Assembly: GCA_028874795.1 (NCBI GenBank) | Contig: JAPPHT010000070.1 | Span: forward strand, 70,484 to 134,483 | Length of the DNA: 64,000 nt | Direction of reading: 5' to 3' | Source of the DNA: Chloroflexota bacterium | GTDB lineage: Bacteria; Chloroflexota; Dehalococcoidia; Lucifugimonadales; Australimonadaceae | Shown here: positions 22,926 through 31,532 of the stretch, piece after piece | How positions within the stretch are numbered: position 1 is the stretch's first letter | How the letters are laid out: the number at the start of each line of letters is the position of its first letter | Program-made: the position numbers and the translations under genes | Notes under the pieces: model-generated | What the model was told of the DNA's origin: nothing | What the model saw: only the letters and a program-made list of their open reading frames with translations | Databases searched by the model: none

Positions 22926-23129
22926 CTACGCCGCTCCGTACGACATGACGATGAGGATGCCGATGAGGCCGGCAGGCAGCAGCGTCCAGACCACCTCGGC
23001 GGCACGGCTGCCCACGATGCCGCGGGAGGAGTCCCGCTGAACGCGCATGCGCAGCGCCGTGACCACGATGGCCACCTCTGCCAGCACCATGAGGCTGACG
23101 ACTACCCAGAATCCTGCGTGGGGTGTCAT
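22926..23129 (-). CDS. Small two-helix membrane protein resembling the COX2 N-terminal hairpin
   Basis: A 67-residue protein with helix 1 (residues 7-26, FWVVVSLMVLAEVAIVVTAL), a short basic loop, and helix 2 introduced by AAEVVWTLLPAGLIGILIVM. The pattern E-x-x-W-T-x-x-P at the start of helix 2 is typical of cytochrome c oxidase subunit 2, just before its second helix. The copper domain is absent and a TAG ends the frame naturally. It is first in the ctaA-ctaB transcript, so an oxidase assembly or accessory role is likely. No ribosome-binding site is visible. It could also be a relic of a COX2 gene. Confidence 0.7.
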   Translation of the reverse strand: MTPHAGFWVVVSLMVLAEVAIVVTALRMRVQRDSSRGIVGSRAAEVVWTLLPAGLIGILIVMSYGAA

Positions 23130-23290
23130 ATAGAACGATTGCAAGGGATGCGCGGAAAGGGCCAATCCATGTCCGGCGCACTCGCTTATGGTAGCGTAAG
23201 CGAGCAGCCGCCGCCACGTTCGGCGCGCCGGTGCGGAGTGGGCCGCCCGGGGAGGTGGCCTAGCCCGGTGCGGTGGCGAGGAAGGTGTCT

Positions 23291-23331
23291 GGTCCCTTCC
23301 CTCTTGACGGGGGAAGGTTAGGATGGGGTGA
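23291..23331 (+). repeat. Interspersed palindrome, family D
   Basis: A copy of the CCTTCCCC..GGGGAAGG hairpin followed by TTAGGATGGGGTGA. Four other copies occur at 33849, 53909, 55235 and 59306. It lies in the 255-bp spacer between the ctaA block and the dienelactone hydrolases, which otherwise shows nothing coding. Confidence 0.7.
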
Positions 23332-23384
23332 GGGCCCTCGGTGAAGTGGGGCGAGCGTCGGTAACGCAAGTCCGGGAGGTGGGG

Positions 23385-24155
23385 ATGGCTATACGAGAGG
23401 AAGAGTTTGACCTGCCGGTGGACGAAGGCACTATGGCCGTCTTCCTTTACGAACCGGACGATGCCGGGCCGCTGCCGTCCATCGTCATGGTGCACGACGC
23501 CAACGGCCTCACCGTGGAGGCGCGAGAGCAGGCCAGGTGGCTGGCGGGGCATGGCTACGCCGTCGCGGCGCCGGACGTCTTCCACCGCGCGGGACGCCTG
23601 CTTACCACCGCCGCGCTCGGCGGCGGGCCGGAGGCAACGCTGCGGGTCCGCGCGGGCATGACCAACGACGGCCACGCCTCGGACGTCGCGCGGCTCGCCG
23701 CGTTCCTGCGCGAACGGCCGGGCAGCGACGGGCGCGTGGGGCTCATCGGGTTCTGCCTCGGCGGGCGCATCGCGTTCCTCGGAGCGACGCTCGGCGGGGT
23801 CGTGGACGCGACGGTAGCGTTCTACCCCACGCGCCTGCTGGAGTCCGATCCGGCGATACCCGGTTCGCCGTGGCCGGTCCACGGCGCAAGCAACGTGACG
23901 ACCCCGCTGCTCGTGTTTTTCCCTGCCCTGGACGGCTTCAACCCGTACTCGAACGTCGAATCCATCAGGGCCGCCTTCGGCGAGACGGAGGGCCTCGTCC
24001 GCGCCGTTTGGGTAGAGGACGCCGACCACGCCTTCGCACAACCGGAGACTTCCGCTTACCATCCGGTGCGAGCCGCCGAGGCGTGGGAAGAGACGCTCGC
24101 ATTCTTCGACCGTCACCTCCGGAGGGCAGAGTCACCCGTCGTACACGCAGGATAG
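23385..24155 (+). CDS. Dienelactone hydrolase family protein, copy A (divergent)
   Basis: A 256-residue alpha/beta hydrolase of the dienelactone hydrolase family. The nucleophile elbow GFCLGGR holds C124; the other triad members are probably D183 (ALDGFNP) and H215 (DADHAF). At the position where classical enzymes have a Glu after strand 3 it has VMVHDANG. GGGAGG precedes the ATG. It is the most divergent of four tandem paralogues, with an insertion around residues 150-170 (YPTRLLESD..). Dienelactone hydrolases open lactones in ring-cleavage pathways, but many homologues act on other esters, so the substrate is not known. Confidence 0.88.
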   Translation: MAIREEEFDLPVDEGTMAVFLYEPDDAGPLPSIVMVHDANGLTVEAREQARWLAGHGYAVAAPDVFHRAGRLLTTAALGGGPEATLRVRAGMTNDGHASDVARLAAFLRERPGSDGRVGLIGFCLGGRIAFLGATLGGVVDATVAFYPTRLLESDPAIPGSPWPVHGASNVTTPLLVFFPALDGFNPYSNVESIRAAFGETEGLVRAVWVEDADHAFAQPETSAYHPVRAAEAWEETLAFFDRHLRRAESPVVHAG

Positions 24156-24200
24156 GCTGGACCGTGGCAGACGCCATTTCAGGCAGGAAGGAGCGTTCGC

Positions 24201-24965
24201 ATGGAAACCGTACAACGAGTCGTAGACATACAGACAGCTGACGGCCTCATGGCGGTCCCCACCTCCCGCCCCGTGGAGGGTGGAACGAGGCCTGCGGTGA
24301 TCGTCGTTATGGGGAGTCCGGGTGTGAGCCCCAACATCGTGGGGATCGTCGACCGCTTCGCTCAGGAAGGATACGTGGCTGTCGCGCCGGACCTTTACCA
24401 TCGCGCGGGGAGGCTCCGCTGGGCGCCCGCTGAGAAACGTCAGGAGATGCAGGGCGAGCTCCGCGCCAATGGCTTCAGCGACGCGTCCATCGACATGGAC
24501 GTGAAGGCCACGCTCGACTACCTCCGCAGCGATCCGGGTGTCAGCACGATCGGTATCACGGGCTTTTGTCTCGGGGGGCGCGTTTCGCTGCAGACCGCGA
24601 TACGCGCGAGCGGGCTGTCAGCGGCTGGCATCTTCTACGGCGGCAACATGTTCCCGGGCGATGACCGGCCGGAAGCGTTCTCCGCCATACGCGAGTCCGC
24701 GACGCTTGCCGTGCCGGTCATAGGCTTCTTCGGCGAGGAAGACCAGAACCCGACGGCTGAGGAGGCACGCTCGCTGGATGCGCACCTGACGAACATCGGC
24801 AAGGAGCACGCGTTCTACTACTACGAGGGCGCGGGCCATGCCTTCTTCAACGACGACTCTCCCGGGTACCGCCCCGGGCCGGCGGCGGACTCCTGGGAGA
24901 AGATCCTCGAATTCTTCGACCGCCACCTCCGGCGTGCAGGGTCGCCAGCCGCAAGCAGAGCATAG
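24201..24965 (+). CDS. Dienelactone hydrolase family protein, copy B
   Basis: A 254-residue paralogue. The triad is C123 (GFCLGGR), D181 (EEDQNPT) and H213 (GAGHAFF). Residue 38, Glu in copy D and in the Pseudomonas enzyme's active site, is Gly here (VMGSPG). The ribosome-binding site is GGAAGGAG 7 bp before the ATG. The 45-bp spacer upstream resembles the one before copy C, so the duplication included the upstream sequence. It also has a C-terminal extension RAGSPAASRA. Confidence 0.9.
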   Translation: METVQRVVDIQTADGLMAVPTSRPVEGGTRPAVIVVMGSPGVSPNIVGIVDRFAQEGYVAVAPDLYHRAGRLRWAPAEKRQEMQGELRANGFSDASIDMDVKATLDYLRSDPGVSTIGITGFCLGGRVSLQTAIRASGLSAAGIFYGGNMFPGDDRPEAFSAIRESATLAVPVIGFFGEEDQNPTAEEARSLDAHLTNIGKEHAFYYYEGAGHAFFNDDSPGYRPGPAADSWEKILEFFDRHLRRAGSPAASRA

Positions 24966-25010
24966 GTCGGACCGTACCGGGCTCTTGCTCGAGCAGGAAG
25001 GAGCGCTCGC

Positions 25011-25745
25011 ATGGACACCCTGGAACGAGTCATCGACATAGAGACCGCGGACGGCCCGATGGCCGCGCCCACCTCCCGCCCCGCGGCAGACGGAACGAGG
25101 CCCGGGGTCATCGTGATCATGGGGGGGACCGGCGTAACCCCCAACATCGTGAGCATCGTCGATCGCTTCGCCCGGGAGGGGTACGTGGCCGTCGCACCGG
25201 ACCTCTACCATCGCGCGGGAAGGCTCCGCACCATCCCGGCTGACAAGCTCTGGGAGATGCGCGACCAACTCCGCGCCAATGGCTTCAGCGACGCGTCCAA
25301 CGACATGGACGTCCAGGCCACCATCGACTGCCTCCGCAGCGACCCCAGTGTCGGCGCGATAGGCATCGTCGGTTTCTGCCTCGGCGGGCGCGTCTCGCTG
25401 CAGTCCGCGATACGCGCTGACGGGCTGTCGGCCGCTGCAGTCTTCTACGGCGGGTTCATGTTCCCGGGCGATGACCAACCGGAGACGTTCTCCGCCATGC
25501 GCGAGTCCGGGACGCTCGCCATCCCGGTCGTGGGCTTCTTCGGCGAGGACGACCAGAACCCCACGCCGGAGCAGGCGCGGATGCTGGATGAGCACTTGAC
25601 CGGTCTTGGAAAGGAGCACACATTCCACTACTACGAAGGCGCGGGCCACGCCTTTTTCGGCGATGACTCTCCCAGCTACCGCCCCGGACCGGCTGCAGAC
25701 GCATGGGAGAAGACGCTCGCGTTCTTCGACCGGCACCTGCGATAG
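25011..25745 (+). CDS. Dienelactone hydrolase family protein, copy C
   Basis: A 244-residue paralogue, closest to copy B across the N-terminal half and to copy D in the middle. The triad C123, D181 and H213 is intact. Residue 38 is Gly (IMGGTG) where copy D has Glu. GGAAGGAG lies 8 bp before the ATG. The genes are about 45-70 bp apart and on one strand, so they are probably one transcript. Confidence 0.9.
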   Translation: MDTLERVIDIETADGPMAAPTSRPAADGTRPGVIVIMGGTGVTPNIVSIVDRFAREGYVAVAPDLYHRAGRLRTIPADKLWEMRDQLRANGFSDASNDMDVQATIDCLRSDPSVGAIGIVGFCLGGRVSLQSAIRADGLSAAAVFYGGFMFPGDDQPETFSAMRESGTLAIPVVGFFGEDDQNPTPEQARMLDEHLTGLGKEHTFHYYEGAGHAFFGDDSPSYRPGPAADAWEKTLAFFDRHLR

Positions 25746-25817
25746 ATATAATCGCGCTCCGCGCAGAGCAAGGCGAACAGCGCTCATCAGCGCATCTCAG
25801 CACGAAGGAGCACTGGT

Positions 25818-26552
25818 ATGGACACGATAGAGCAGGTAGTGGACATCGCGACAGCCGACGGCCCGATGGCGGCGCCGACCTCGCGCCCCGCGGATGGCGG
25901 AGCGCACCCGGCGGTTATCGTCATCCAGGAGGTGTTCGGCGTGAACGCGAACATCGAGGGCATCGTGCAACGCTTCGCCCAGGAGGGCTATATCGTCGCC
26001 GCACCGGACCTCTACCATCGCGCCGGAAGGCTCCGCTCCATCCCTTACGACAAGCTGCAGGAGATGCGGGACGAGATGCGCGCAGGCGGCTACGGCGACG
26101 CGTCCATCGACATGGATGTCCAGGCCACCATCGACTACCTCCGCAGCGATCCCAACGTCGGTGCGATAGGCATCGTCGGCTTCTGCCTCGGCGGGCGCGT
26201 CTCGATGCAGTCGGCGATACGCGCCAAGGGCCTGTCGGCGGCTGCCATCTACTACGGCGGCTTCATGTTCCCTGCCGATGACCAGCCCGAAGCGTTCTCC
26301 GTGCTGCGCGAGGCCGAGGCGCTCTCGATCCCCGTGGTCGGGTTCTTCGGCGAAGAGGACCAGAACCCGACCCCGGAGCAGGTCAGAACGCTGGACGAGC
26401 ACCTCACCGCCCTCGGCAAGGAGCATGAGTTCCACGTCTACGCGGGCGCTGGGCACGGCTTCTTCTGCGACGACCGCGCCGGCCACCGGCCGGAGGCGTC
26501 GGCGGACGCCTGGGAGAAGACGCTCGCCCTCTTCGCCGCACACCTGCGCTGA
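25818..26552 (+). CDS. Dienelactone hydrolase family protein, copy D (canonical)
   Basis: A 244-residue member that keeps both the triad (C123, D181, H213) and the conserved Glu38 (IQEVFGVN), which in characterised dienelactone hydrolase holds the resting nucleophile and is needed for normal catalysis. It is therefore the copy most likely to have the classical activity. GAAGGAG precedes the ATG. It is last of the four, followed by a repeat-bearing spacer. Confidence 0.92.
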   Translation: MDTIEQVVDIATADGPMAAPTSRPADGGAHPAVIVIQEVFGVNANIEGIVQRFAQEGYIVAAPDLYHRAGRLRSIPYDKLQEMRDEMRAGGYGDASIDMDVQATIDYLRSDPNVGAIGIVGFCLGGRVSMQSAIRAKGLSAAAIYYGGFMFPADDQPEAFSVLREAEALSIPVVGFFGEEDQNPTPEQVRTLDEHLTALGKEHEFHVYAGAGHGFFCDDRAGHRPEASADAWEKTLALFAAHLR

Positions 26553-26572
26553 GCCTGCGAATGCCCCCGCTT

Positions 26573-26620
26573 TCGTCATTCCCGCGAAGGCGGGGATCCA
26601 GCGTGCCCGCCAGGGCACCC
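26573..26620. repeat. Interspersed palindrome, family A
   Basis: A copy of the CATTCCCGC..GCGGGAATCCAG type palindrome (here with GGGGATCC), followed by a second small GC palindrome. Other copies are at 55068, 56276, 56581, 57555 and 59267. The motif resembles the ATTCCC-N8-GGGAAT repeats known from Neisseria and many other bacteria. Confidence 0.75.
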
Positions 26621-26686
26621 GGCCGGGTGGGGTGGAGGAGTTTCTCAGCAGCGTCCTCGTAGGGGAGGAAAGAGAGGAGACACCAC

Positions 26687-28075
26687 ATGGCCGACGCGTA
26701 TGACGTCATCATCATCGGAGGCGGGTCTGCCGGCGAGAACGTCGCCGGGCGCACGGCGCCTGCCGGGCTCAGCACCGCCGTAGTGGAGGCAGAACTGGTT
26801 GGGGGCGAGTGCTCGTACTGGGCGTGCATGCCCAGCAAGGCGCTCCTTCGTCCAGGCGAGGCGCTGGCGGCGGCGAGGCGCGTGCCCGCGGCGCGGGACG
26901 CCGTCACCGGCAGCGTGGACGCCGCCCGGGCCCTCCGCGGACGCGACGCGTTCGCCAGCCACTGGAACGACGAAGGCCAGGAGCAGTGGGTCGCCTCCGT
27001 GGGCGCGACGCTCATCCGGGGCTGGGGACGGCTCGACGGCGAGAAGCGCGTCGTCGTCGAGATGGCCGACGGCAGCGGCAGCGTCGAGCTCGAGGCGAAC
27101 AAGGCAGTCGTGCTAGCAACGGGCTCGGTTGGCTTCATCCCGCCCATCGAAGGGCTGGCCGAGGCCGAGCCGTGGACGAGCCGGGAGATCACCTCCGCGA
27201 AGAGCGTGCCGGAGAGCCTTATCGTTATCGGATCGGGCGTCGTCGGGTTGGAGATGGCCCAGGCGTGGAAGTCGCTCGGCACGGCGGAGGTGACCGTACT
27301 GGAGCGCATGGCGCTGGAGGACACGCCGTTCGAGCCGTTCGCTATGCAGGCGGTCGTCGACTCGCTGGAGGCGCAGGGCGTCGTCTTCCGGTTCGGGTGC
27401 GTCGTGGCCTCGGCCGCCCGGACGAGCGATGGCGTGACCGTAACGATGGACAACGGCGAGACGCTGTACGCGCAGGAGCTGCTCGTTGCCGCGGGGCGCA
27501 CCGGCGTCGTACAGGGAGTCGGCCTCGAGACGGTGGGCGTCGACGCGCGGCGCTTCGTGACGGTGAACGACTACCTGCAGGTGGACGGCGTGGACGGCGG
27601 CTGGCTGTACGCGGTGGGCGACGTGAACGGGCGTGCGCTGCTGACGCACCAGGGCAAGTACCAGGCGCGGCAGGCGGGCGACCACATACGGGGGATCGAC
27701 GCCTCCGCTTGGGCGGACAACGGCATGGTGCCCGCCGTAGTGTTCACGGACCCCCAGATAGGGAGCGTGGGGCTGACCGAGCGTGCCGCCCGCGAGCGCG
27801 GCCTGAACGTGCGCGTCATCGAGATGGGCTGGCCGGTGGCCGCCGCGCCGCTCCACGGCGAGCATTTCACTGGCGGGGTGAAGTTCATCGTCGACGAGGA
27901 CCGGCGCGTGCTCGTCGGCGCGACGTTCGCCGGGCCGGAGGTCGGCGAACTGACGCACGCGGCGACCATCGCCATCGTGGGTGAGGTGACACTCGACCGC
28001 CTCTGGCACGCCGTGCCGTCGTTCCCCACCCTCAGCGAGGTCTGGCTGCGCTTCCTGGAAACCTACGGCCTCTGA
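26687..28075 (+). CDS. FAD-dependent pyridine nucleotide-disulfide oxidoreductase
   Basis: A 462-residue member of the dihydrolipoamide dehydrogenase/mercuric reductase superfamily. The FAD-binding motif IIIGGGSAGENVAG is at the N terminus. The redox-active disulfide is in GGECSYWACMPSK (the two Cys separated by four residues). NAD(P) binding is by VIGSGVVGLEMA, and the second FAD motif ends LYAVGDVNG. The C-terminal dimer motif reads HAVPSFPTLSE, not the HPHPTLSE of true lipoamide dehydrogenase, as in several uncharacterised actinobacterial and Chloroflexota homologues. No HMA domain or lipoyl partner is nearby, so the disulfide substrate is unknown. AGGAAAGAGAGGAG lies upstream of the ATG. 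Confidence 0.9.
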   Translation: MADAYDVIIIGGGSAGENVAGRTAPAGLSTAVVEAELVGGECSYWACMPSKALLRPGEALAAARRVPAARDAVTGSVDAARALRGRDAFASHWNDEGQEQWVASVGATLIRGWGRLDGEKRVVVEMADGSGSVELEANKAVVLATGSVGFIPPIEGLAEAEPWTSREITSAKSVPESLIVIGSGVVGLEMAQAWKSLGTAEVTVLERMALEDTPFEPFAMQAVVDSLEAQGVVFRFGCVVASAARTSDGVTVTMDNGETLYAQELLVAAGRTGVVQGVGLETVGVDARRFVTVNDYLQVDGVDGGWLYAVGDVNGRALLTHQGKYQARQAGDHIRGIDASAWADNGMVPAVVFTDPQIGSVGLTERAARERGLNVRVIEMGWPVAAAPLHGEHFTGGVKFIVDEDRRVLVGATFAGPEVGELTHAATIAIVGEVTLDRLWHAVPSFPTLSEVWLRFLETYGL

Positions 28076-28486
28076 GTGGAGGGCAGCCCGATCAAGGATG
28101 CCAACGGGCCTCAGATTCTGGCACTCTTGATCGCCAACTTACGAGTGAAACGTCCTTGCCGTTTGGCATCCTTGAGGTCCTTGATCGGAGCGTTTCCAAG
28201 GCCACGGCCTGCTTCCGGGGCACCGGAGCATCAAGAATCTCAAGAGTGCCAATGTTTTCAAGTTTGTGGGCCGTTCCCATAGACCTCTTCGATACCTGGG
28301 CCATGTACCCATAGATGTCGTCTATGGGTCGTGCAGGGGCAACGGCCATGCAACCAGCGTAGCGGGCGCAGGGTCGACCGCGATATGGGCGGGTGTCATA
28401 CGTTGGGACAGAGCTGCGAGGTTCCTGCCTCCGCAGGAACGACAGGCTCTCTGTTGCCGCGCGGGACGGGCGCGTAAACTGCCCGC
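28076..28486. other. 411-bp noncoding spacer with nested inverted repeats
   Basis: CAAGGATGCCAACGG (28093-28107) pairs with its complement at 28159-28174; CGATCAAGG (28089-28097) with 28179-28187; TGGCACTCTTGA (28119-28130) with 28240-28251. A separate perfect hairpin ACCCATAGA/TCTATGGGT has arms 28307-28315 and 28321-28329 and a 5-nt loop, and a family-A-like hairpin GTTCCTGC/GCAGGAAC lies at 28421-28440. I see no convincing gene. It may encode a structured RNA or be the relic of a small mobile element. Confidence 0.6.
28475..28486 (+). promoter_or_regulatory. -10 box of menB, leaderless arrangement
   Basis: TAAACT (28475-28480) is followed by 6 bp and then the menB ATG, and no ribosome-binding site exists. 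The transcript would start at or within a base or two of the ATG. The -35 is weak. Confidence 0.5.
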
Positions 28487-29284
<798 letters not shown>

Positions 29285-29287
29285 GGG

Positions 29288-29707
29288 TCAGCCCCAAGCT
29301 GACACAATCGCAGCGGCTGCGGCGATGAGGGCTGCACCCGCGCCGACCATGGCAGCCGCGCTTCCCACCACCCAGCGGATGATGCGGGTCTCCATCTGCA
29401 GCATCCGCTGCTCGAGGTCCACAACCCTGTCCTCGACCCGAACTGTGCGCTGTTCAGCTTGTGCCGTACGGTCTATGCCGCGCTGCTCTGCCTGCGCCGT
29501 GCGGTCCATGTTGCGCTGTTCTGCTTGCGCCGTACGTTCAACGCTGTGCTGTTCGGCCTGCGCGATTCGGTCGACGCTGCGCTGTTCGGCCTGCGCGATT
29601 CGGTCCGAAAGCGCAGCGTGCTGGGCAGCGTTCTCAAGCGCAAACTCGTGGAACCAGCGCGGAACGCTGGCATCGTCGGCGGGGTATTCGATCGGCGTCG
29701 TGGTCAT
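29288..29707 (-). CDS. Membrane-anchored coiled-coil protein with 11-residue repeats
   Basis: A 139-residue protein. After a short N-terminal region (WFHEFALENAAQH), residues 35-89 are five consecutive 11-residue repeats of the type DRIAQAEQRSV, encoded by 33-bp DNA repeats (29441-29605). A further coiled coil (VEDRVVDLEQRMLQMETRIIRW) leads into one C-terminal transmembrane helix. Eleven-residue (hendecad) periodicity predicts a nearly straight, slightly right-handed coiled coil. The layout resembles small bacterial DUF1640/CCDC90-like proteins, but the match is only general. It lies convergent to menB with a 3-bp gap. The function is unknown. Confidence 0.75.
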   Translation of the reverse strand: MTTTPIEYPADDASVPRWFHEFALENAAQHAALSDRIAQAEQRSVDRIAQAEQHSVERTAQAEQRNMDRTAQAEQRGIDRTAQAEQRTVRVEDRVVDLEQRMLQMETRIIRWVVGSAAAMVGAGAALIAAAAAIVSAWG

Positions 29708-29837
29708 GGCGGCTTACCGTCCCTCATCGGTATTATAATGATAGCCACGATATATGCCACTGCGTGCCATACGTAACAGCCGAATGACATATACAAGCCG
29801 CCAACGAGGACGTGCCGCTCGTACGCCCGGCCTCTTG

Positions 29838-29849
29838 TATCCTTCCCGC
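29838..29849 (+). promoter_or_regulatory. -10 box of menA, leaderless arrangement
   Basis: TATCCT (29838-29843) is followed by 6 bp and the menA ATG with no ribosome-binding site, the same geometry as menB. The -35 is not clear. Confidence 0.45.
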
Positions 29850-30758
29850 ATGGCCGCCACTCCTGCCCCGCGATCGAAGCTCGTCTCCTGGTTCTGGGCG
29901 ACGCGGCCGTTCTCGCTGTCGGCTTCGATCGCGCCGGTGCTGGTAGGGACGGCGCTCGCGGCGACGGCCGGGTCGCTGGACTGGCTGCTGTTCGCGCTCG
30001 CGCTGACGGGATCGGTCGCCATCCAGATCGGCACCAACCTCACGGACGAGTACTCGGACCACCGGAAGTCCGGCAGCGAGGGGAAGTTCCTCGCGCCGCA
30101 CAAGGTGATCCAGCGCGGGCTGCTCTCGGAGCGGGCGGTGGCGCTGGGGATGGGCGCGGCGTTCGGCTACGGCGTCGTTGCAGGGCTCATCATCGTCGCG
30201 CACGTAGGCTGGCCTATCCTCGCGGTGGGGCTGGCGAGCGTCGCGGCGGCGTACCTGTACGCGGGCGGGCCGAAGCCGCTGGGGACGCTGGGGCTCGGCG
30301 AGCCGGTGGTGTTCGTGTTCATGGGGCAGGTGATGGTGATGGCGTCGTACTACGTACAGCAGCAGGCGCTCACGTGGGCGTCGTTCTACGTCTCGCTGCC
30401 GGTCGCGTTCATCGTCACGGCCATCCTCGTCGTGAACAACATCCGCGACGTGCAGGAGGACCGGGAGGCCGGGAAGCGGAGCCTCGCCACGGCCGCCGGA
30501 GCGCGGGTGGCGACGTGGACGTACGCGGCGTTGCTGGCTGGGGCGTACCTGAGCATCGCAGGCGCGGCGCTCGGCGGGGCGGTGAGCCTCTGGGCGCTGC
30601 TTGGGCTTGCGCCGCTGCCGTGGGCCGTGGGCGCCGCGCGGGCGCTGTCCGCGGCGGCAGAGCGACCCGCGATGAACCGGCTGCTCGTGCGCAGCGGGAA
30701 GCTACACGGCTGGACCGGGCTCGCGCTCGCGGCGGGGCTGTACGCGTCGAGCCTGTGA
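29850..30758 (+). CDS. menA: 1,4-dihydroxy-2-naphthoate polyprenyltransferase (MenA)
   Basis: A 302-residue UbiA-superfamily membrane prenyltransferase that attaches the isoprenoid tail to DHNA in menaquinone synthesis. The first Asp motif is NLTDEYSDHRKSG (near residues 62-74); the second is NNIRDVQEDREAGKRSLA (near 193-210). Eight to nine hydrophobic helices are visible. The N terminus KLVSWFWATRPFSLSASIAPVL is typical MenA. With menB it gives two menaquinone steps here. The frame is open upstream, but the ATG next to the -10 box fits the family start. Confidence 0.92.
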   Translation: MAATPAPRSKLVSWFWATRPFSLSASIAPVLVGTALAATAGSLDWLLFALALTGSVAIQIGTNLTDEYSDHRKSGSEGKFLAPHKVIQRGLLSERAVALGMGAAFGYGVVAGLIIVAHVGWPILAVGLASVAAAYLYAGGPKPLGTLGLGEPVVFVFMGQVMVMASYYVQQQALTWASFYVSLPVAFIVTAILVVNNIRDVQEDREAGKRSLATAAGARVATWTYAALLAGAYLSIAGAALGGAVSLWALLGLAPLPWAVGAARALSAAAERPAMNRLLVRSGKLHGWTGLALAAGLYASSL

Positions 30759-30780
30759 ACGGCTGCGTCGTGCACGTGGA

Positions 30781-30810
30781 TACGTATAATGATATAGTGT
30801 ATACGTATAC
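30781..30810 (+). promoter_or_regulatory. Promoter and inverted-repeat operator of the toxin-antitoxin pair
   Basis: A perfect TATAAT (30785-30790) lies inside an inverted repeat TACGTATA (30781-30788) / TATACGTA (30800-30807). The right arm is part of a longer palindrome, GTATACGTATAC. Overlap of the -10 with a palindrome just upstream of a ribbon-helix-helix gene fits autoregulation by the antitoxin. Confidence 0.6.
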
Positions 30811-30828
30811 CAGCTTGGAGAGCGCGGT

Positions 30829-31074
30829 ATGAAGAGCAAACTGACCATCACCGTGGACTCGGACCTCATCCCCGTGGCGAAGCGGTTCGCACGCTCCAGG
30901 GGAGTGTCTCTGTCGGCGGTCATCGAGCAGGCGTTGCGGGAAGCGACCGAAGAGACTGGAGAAACCGGTGCATCATTCGTCGCTAAGTGGAGGGGCGCGT
31001 TCAAACTCGATCCCGAAGACTATCCCAAGGACGACCCACGCTTCGACTACCTCGCACGTAAGTACCTCACGTGA
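30829..31074 (+). CDS. Ribbon-helix-helix antitoxin
   Basis: An 81-residue protein. Residues 1-45 (MKSKLTITVDSDLIPVAKRFARSR, then VSLSAVIEQALRE) fit a ribbon-helix-helix DNA-binding fold: a short strand followed by two helices. The rest (GAFKLDPEDYPKDDPRFDYLARKYL) is the kind of tail that wraps and neutralises a toxin. GGAGAG precedes the ATG. The stop codon overlaps the start of the PIN gene (GTGA), so the two are translationally coupled. It probably represses its own operon at the palindrome upstream. Confidence 0.85.
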   Translation: MKSKLTITVDSDLIPVAKRFARSRGVSLSAVIEQALREATEETGETGASFVAKWRGAFKLDPEDYPKDDPRFDYLARKYLT

Positions 31075-31478
31075 TACTCCTCGATACTGATGTCCTCCTG
31101 GACGTCGCGCTCAATCGACATCCTCATGCAGATGCCTCTTCGGAGTTCCTCGCGAAGGTTGCCGACGGAACGCCTGAAGGGTTCGTCGCGTGGCATTCCG
31201 TCTCCAACCTCTTCTACGTGATAGCTCGTGCGCGAGGGGCAGCGGCCGCCCGGGACTTCATCACAGGCCTCATGGATTACTTGGCGGTCGCACCGGCCAG
31301 CACCGAGGCTGTCCGATACGCCGCATCCCTCCCCATGGCCGACTTCGAGGACGCCATGCAAGTGGCCGCAGCACGTGCCTGCAACGCCGAGTACATCGTC
31401 ACTCGGAACCTCAGCGACTTCGAACGCTCGCCTATTCCTGCGGTCACGCCGCAAGAGGCGCTCACTCGGCTGCACTGA
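31071..31478 (+). CDS. PIN-domain ribonuclease toxin (VapC-like)
   Basis: A 135-residue PIN protein starting at GTG. Acidic catalytic residues are seen in ILLDTDVLLD (D5, D7), in the central MADFEDAMQVAAA segment, and in VTRNLSDFERS near the C terminus, the usual PIN quartet. VapC toxins cleave tRNA or rRNA; the target is unknown. The N-terminal DTDVLLDVALNR and the spacing resemble the PIN_3 subgroup. It is coupled with the upstream antitoxin. Confidence 0.87.
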   Translation: MILLDTDVLLDVALNRHPHADASSEFLAKVADGTPEGFVAWHSVSNLFYVIARARGAAAARDFITGLMDYLAVAPASTEAVRYAASLPMADFEDAMQVAAARACNAEYIVTRNLSDFERSPIPAVTPQEALTRLH

Positions 31479-31496
31479 TCTCCCCGTCCTCTCGCG

Positions 31497-31525
31497 TTGA
31501 CCGTGCGCCATCGCGCGCCTAGACT
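31497..31525 (+). promoter_or_regulatory. Leaderless promoter of the 695-residue VWA gene
   Basis: TTGACC (31497-31502), a 17-bp spacer and TAGACT (31520-31525), then 7 bp to the ATG at 31533. Five of six bases match the -35 consensus. There is no ribosome-binding site, so the mRNA probably starts at the ATG. Confidence 0.7.
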
Positions 31526-31532
31526 CCCCACG

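Noticed and set aside
28092-28349. 85-residue minus-strand frame in the spacer after the disulfide oxidoreductase
   Set aside because: It has no ribosome-binding site and no family resemblance, and it runs through all the inverted repeats of the spacer.
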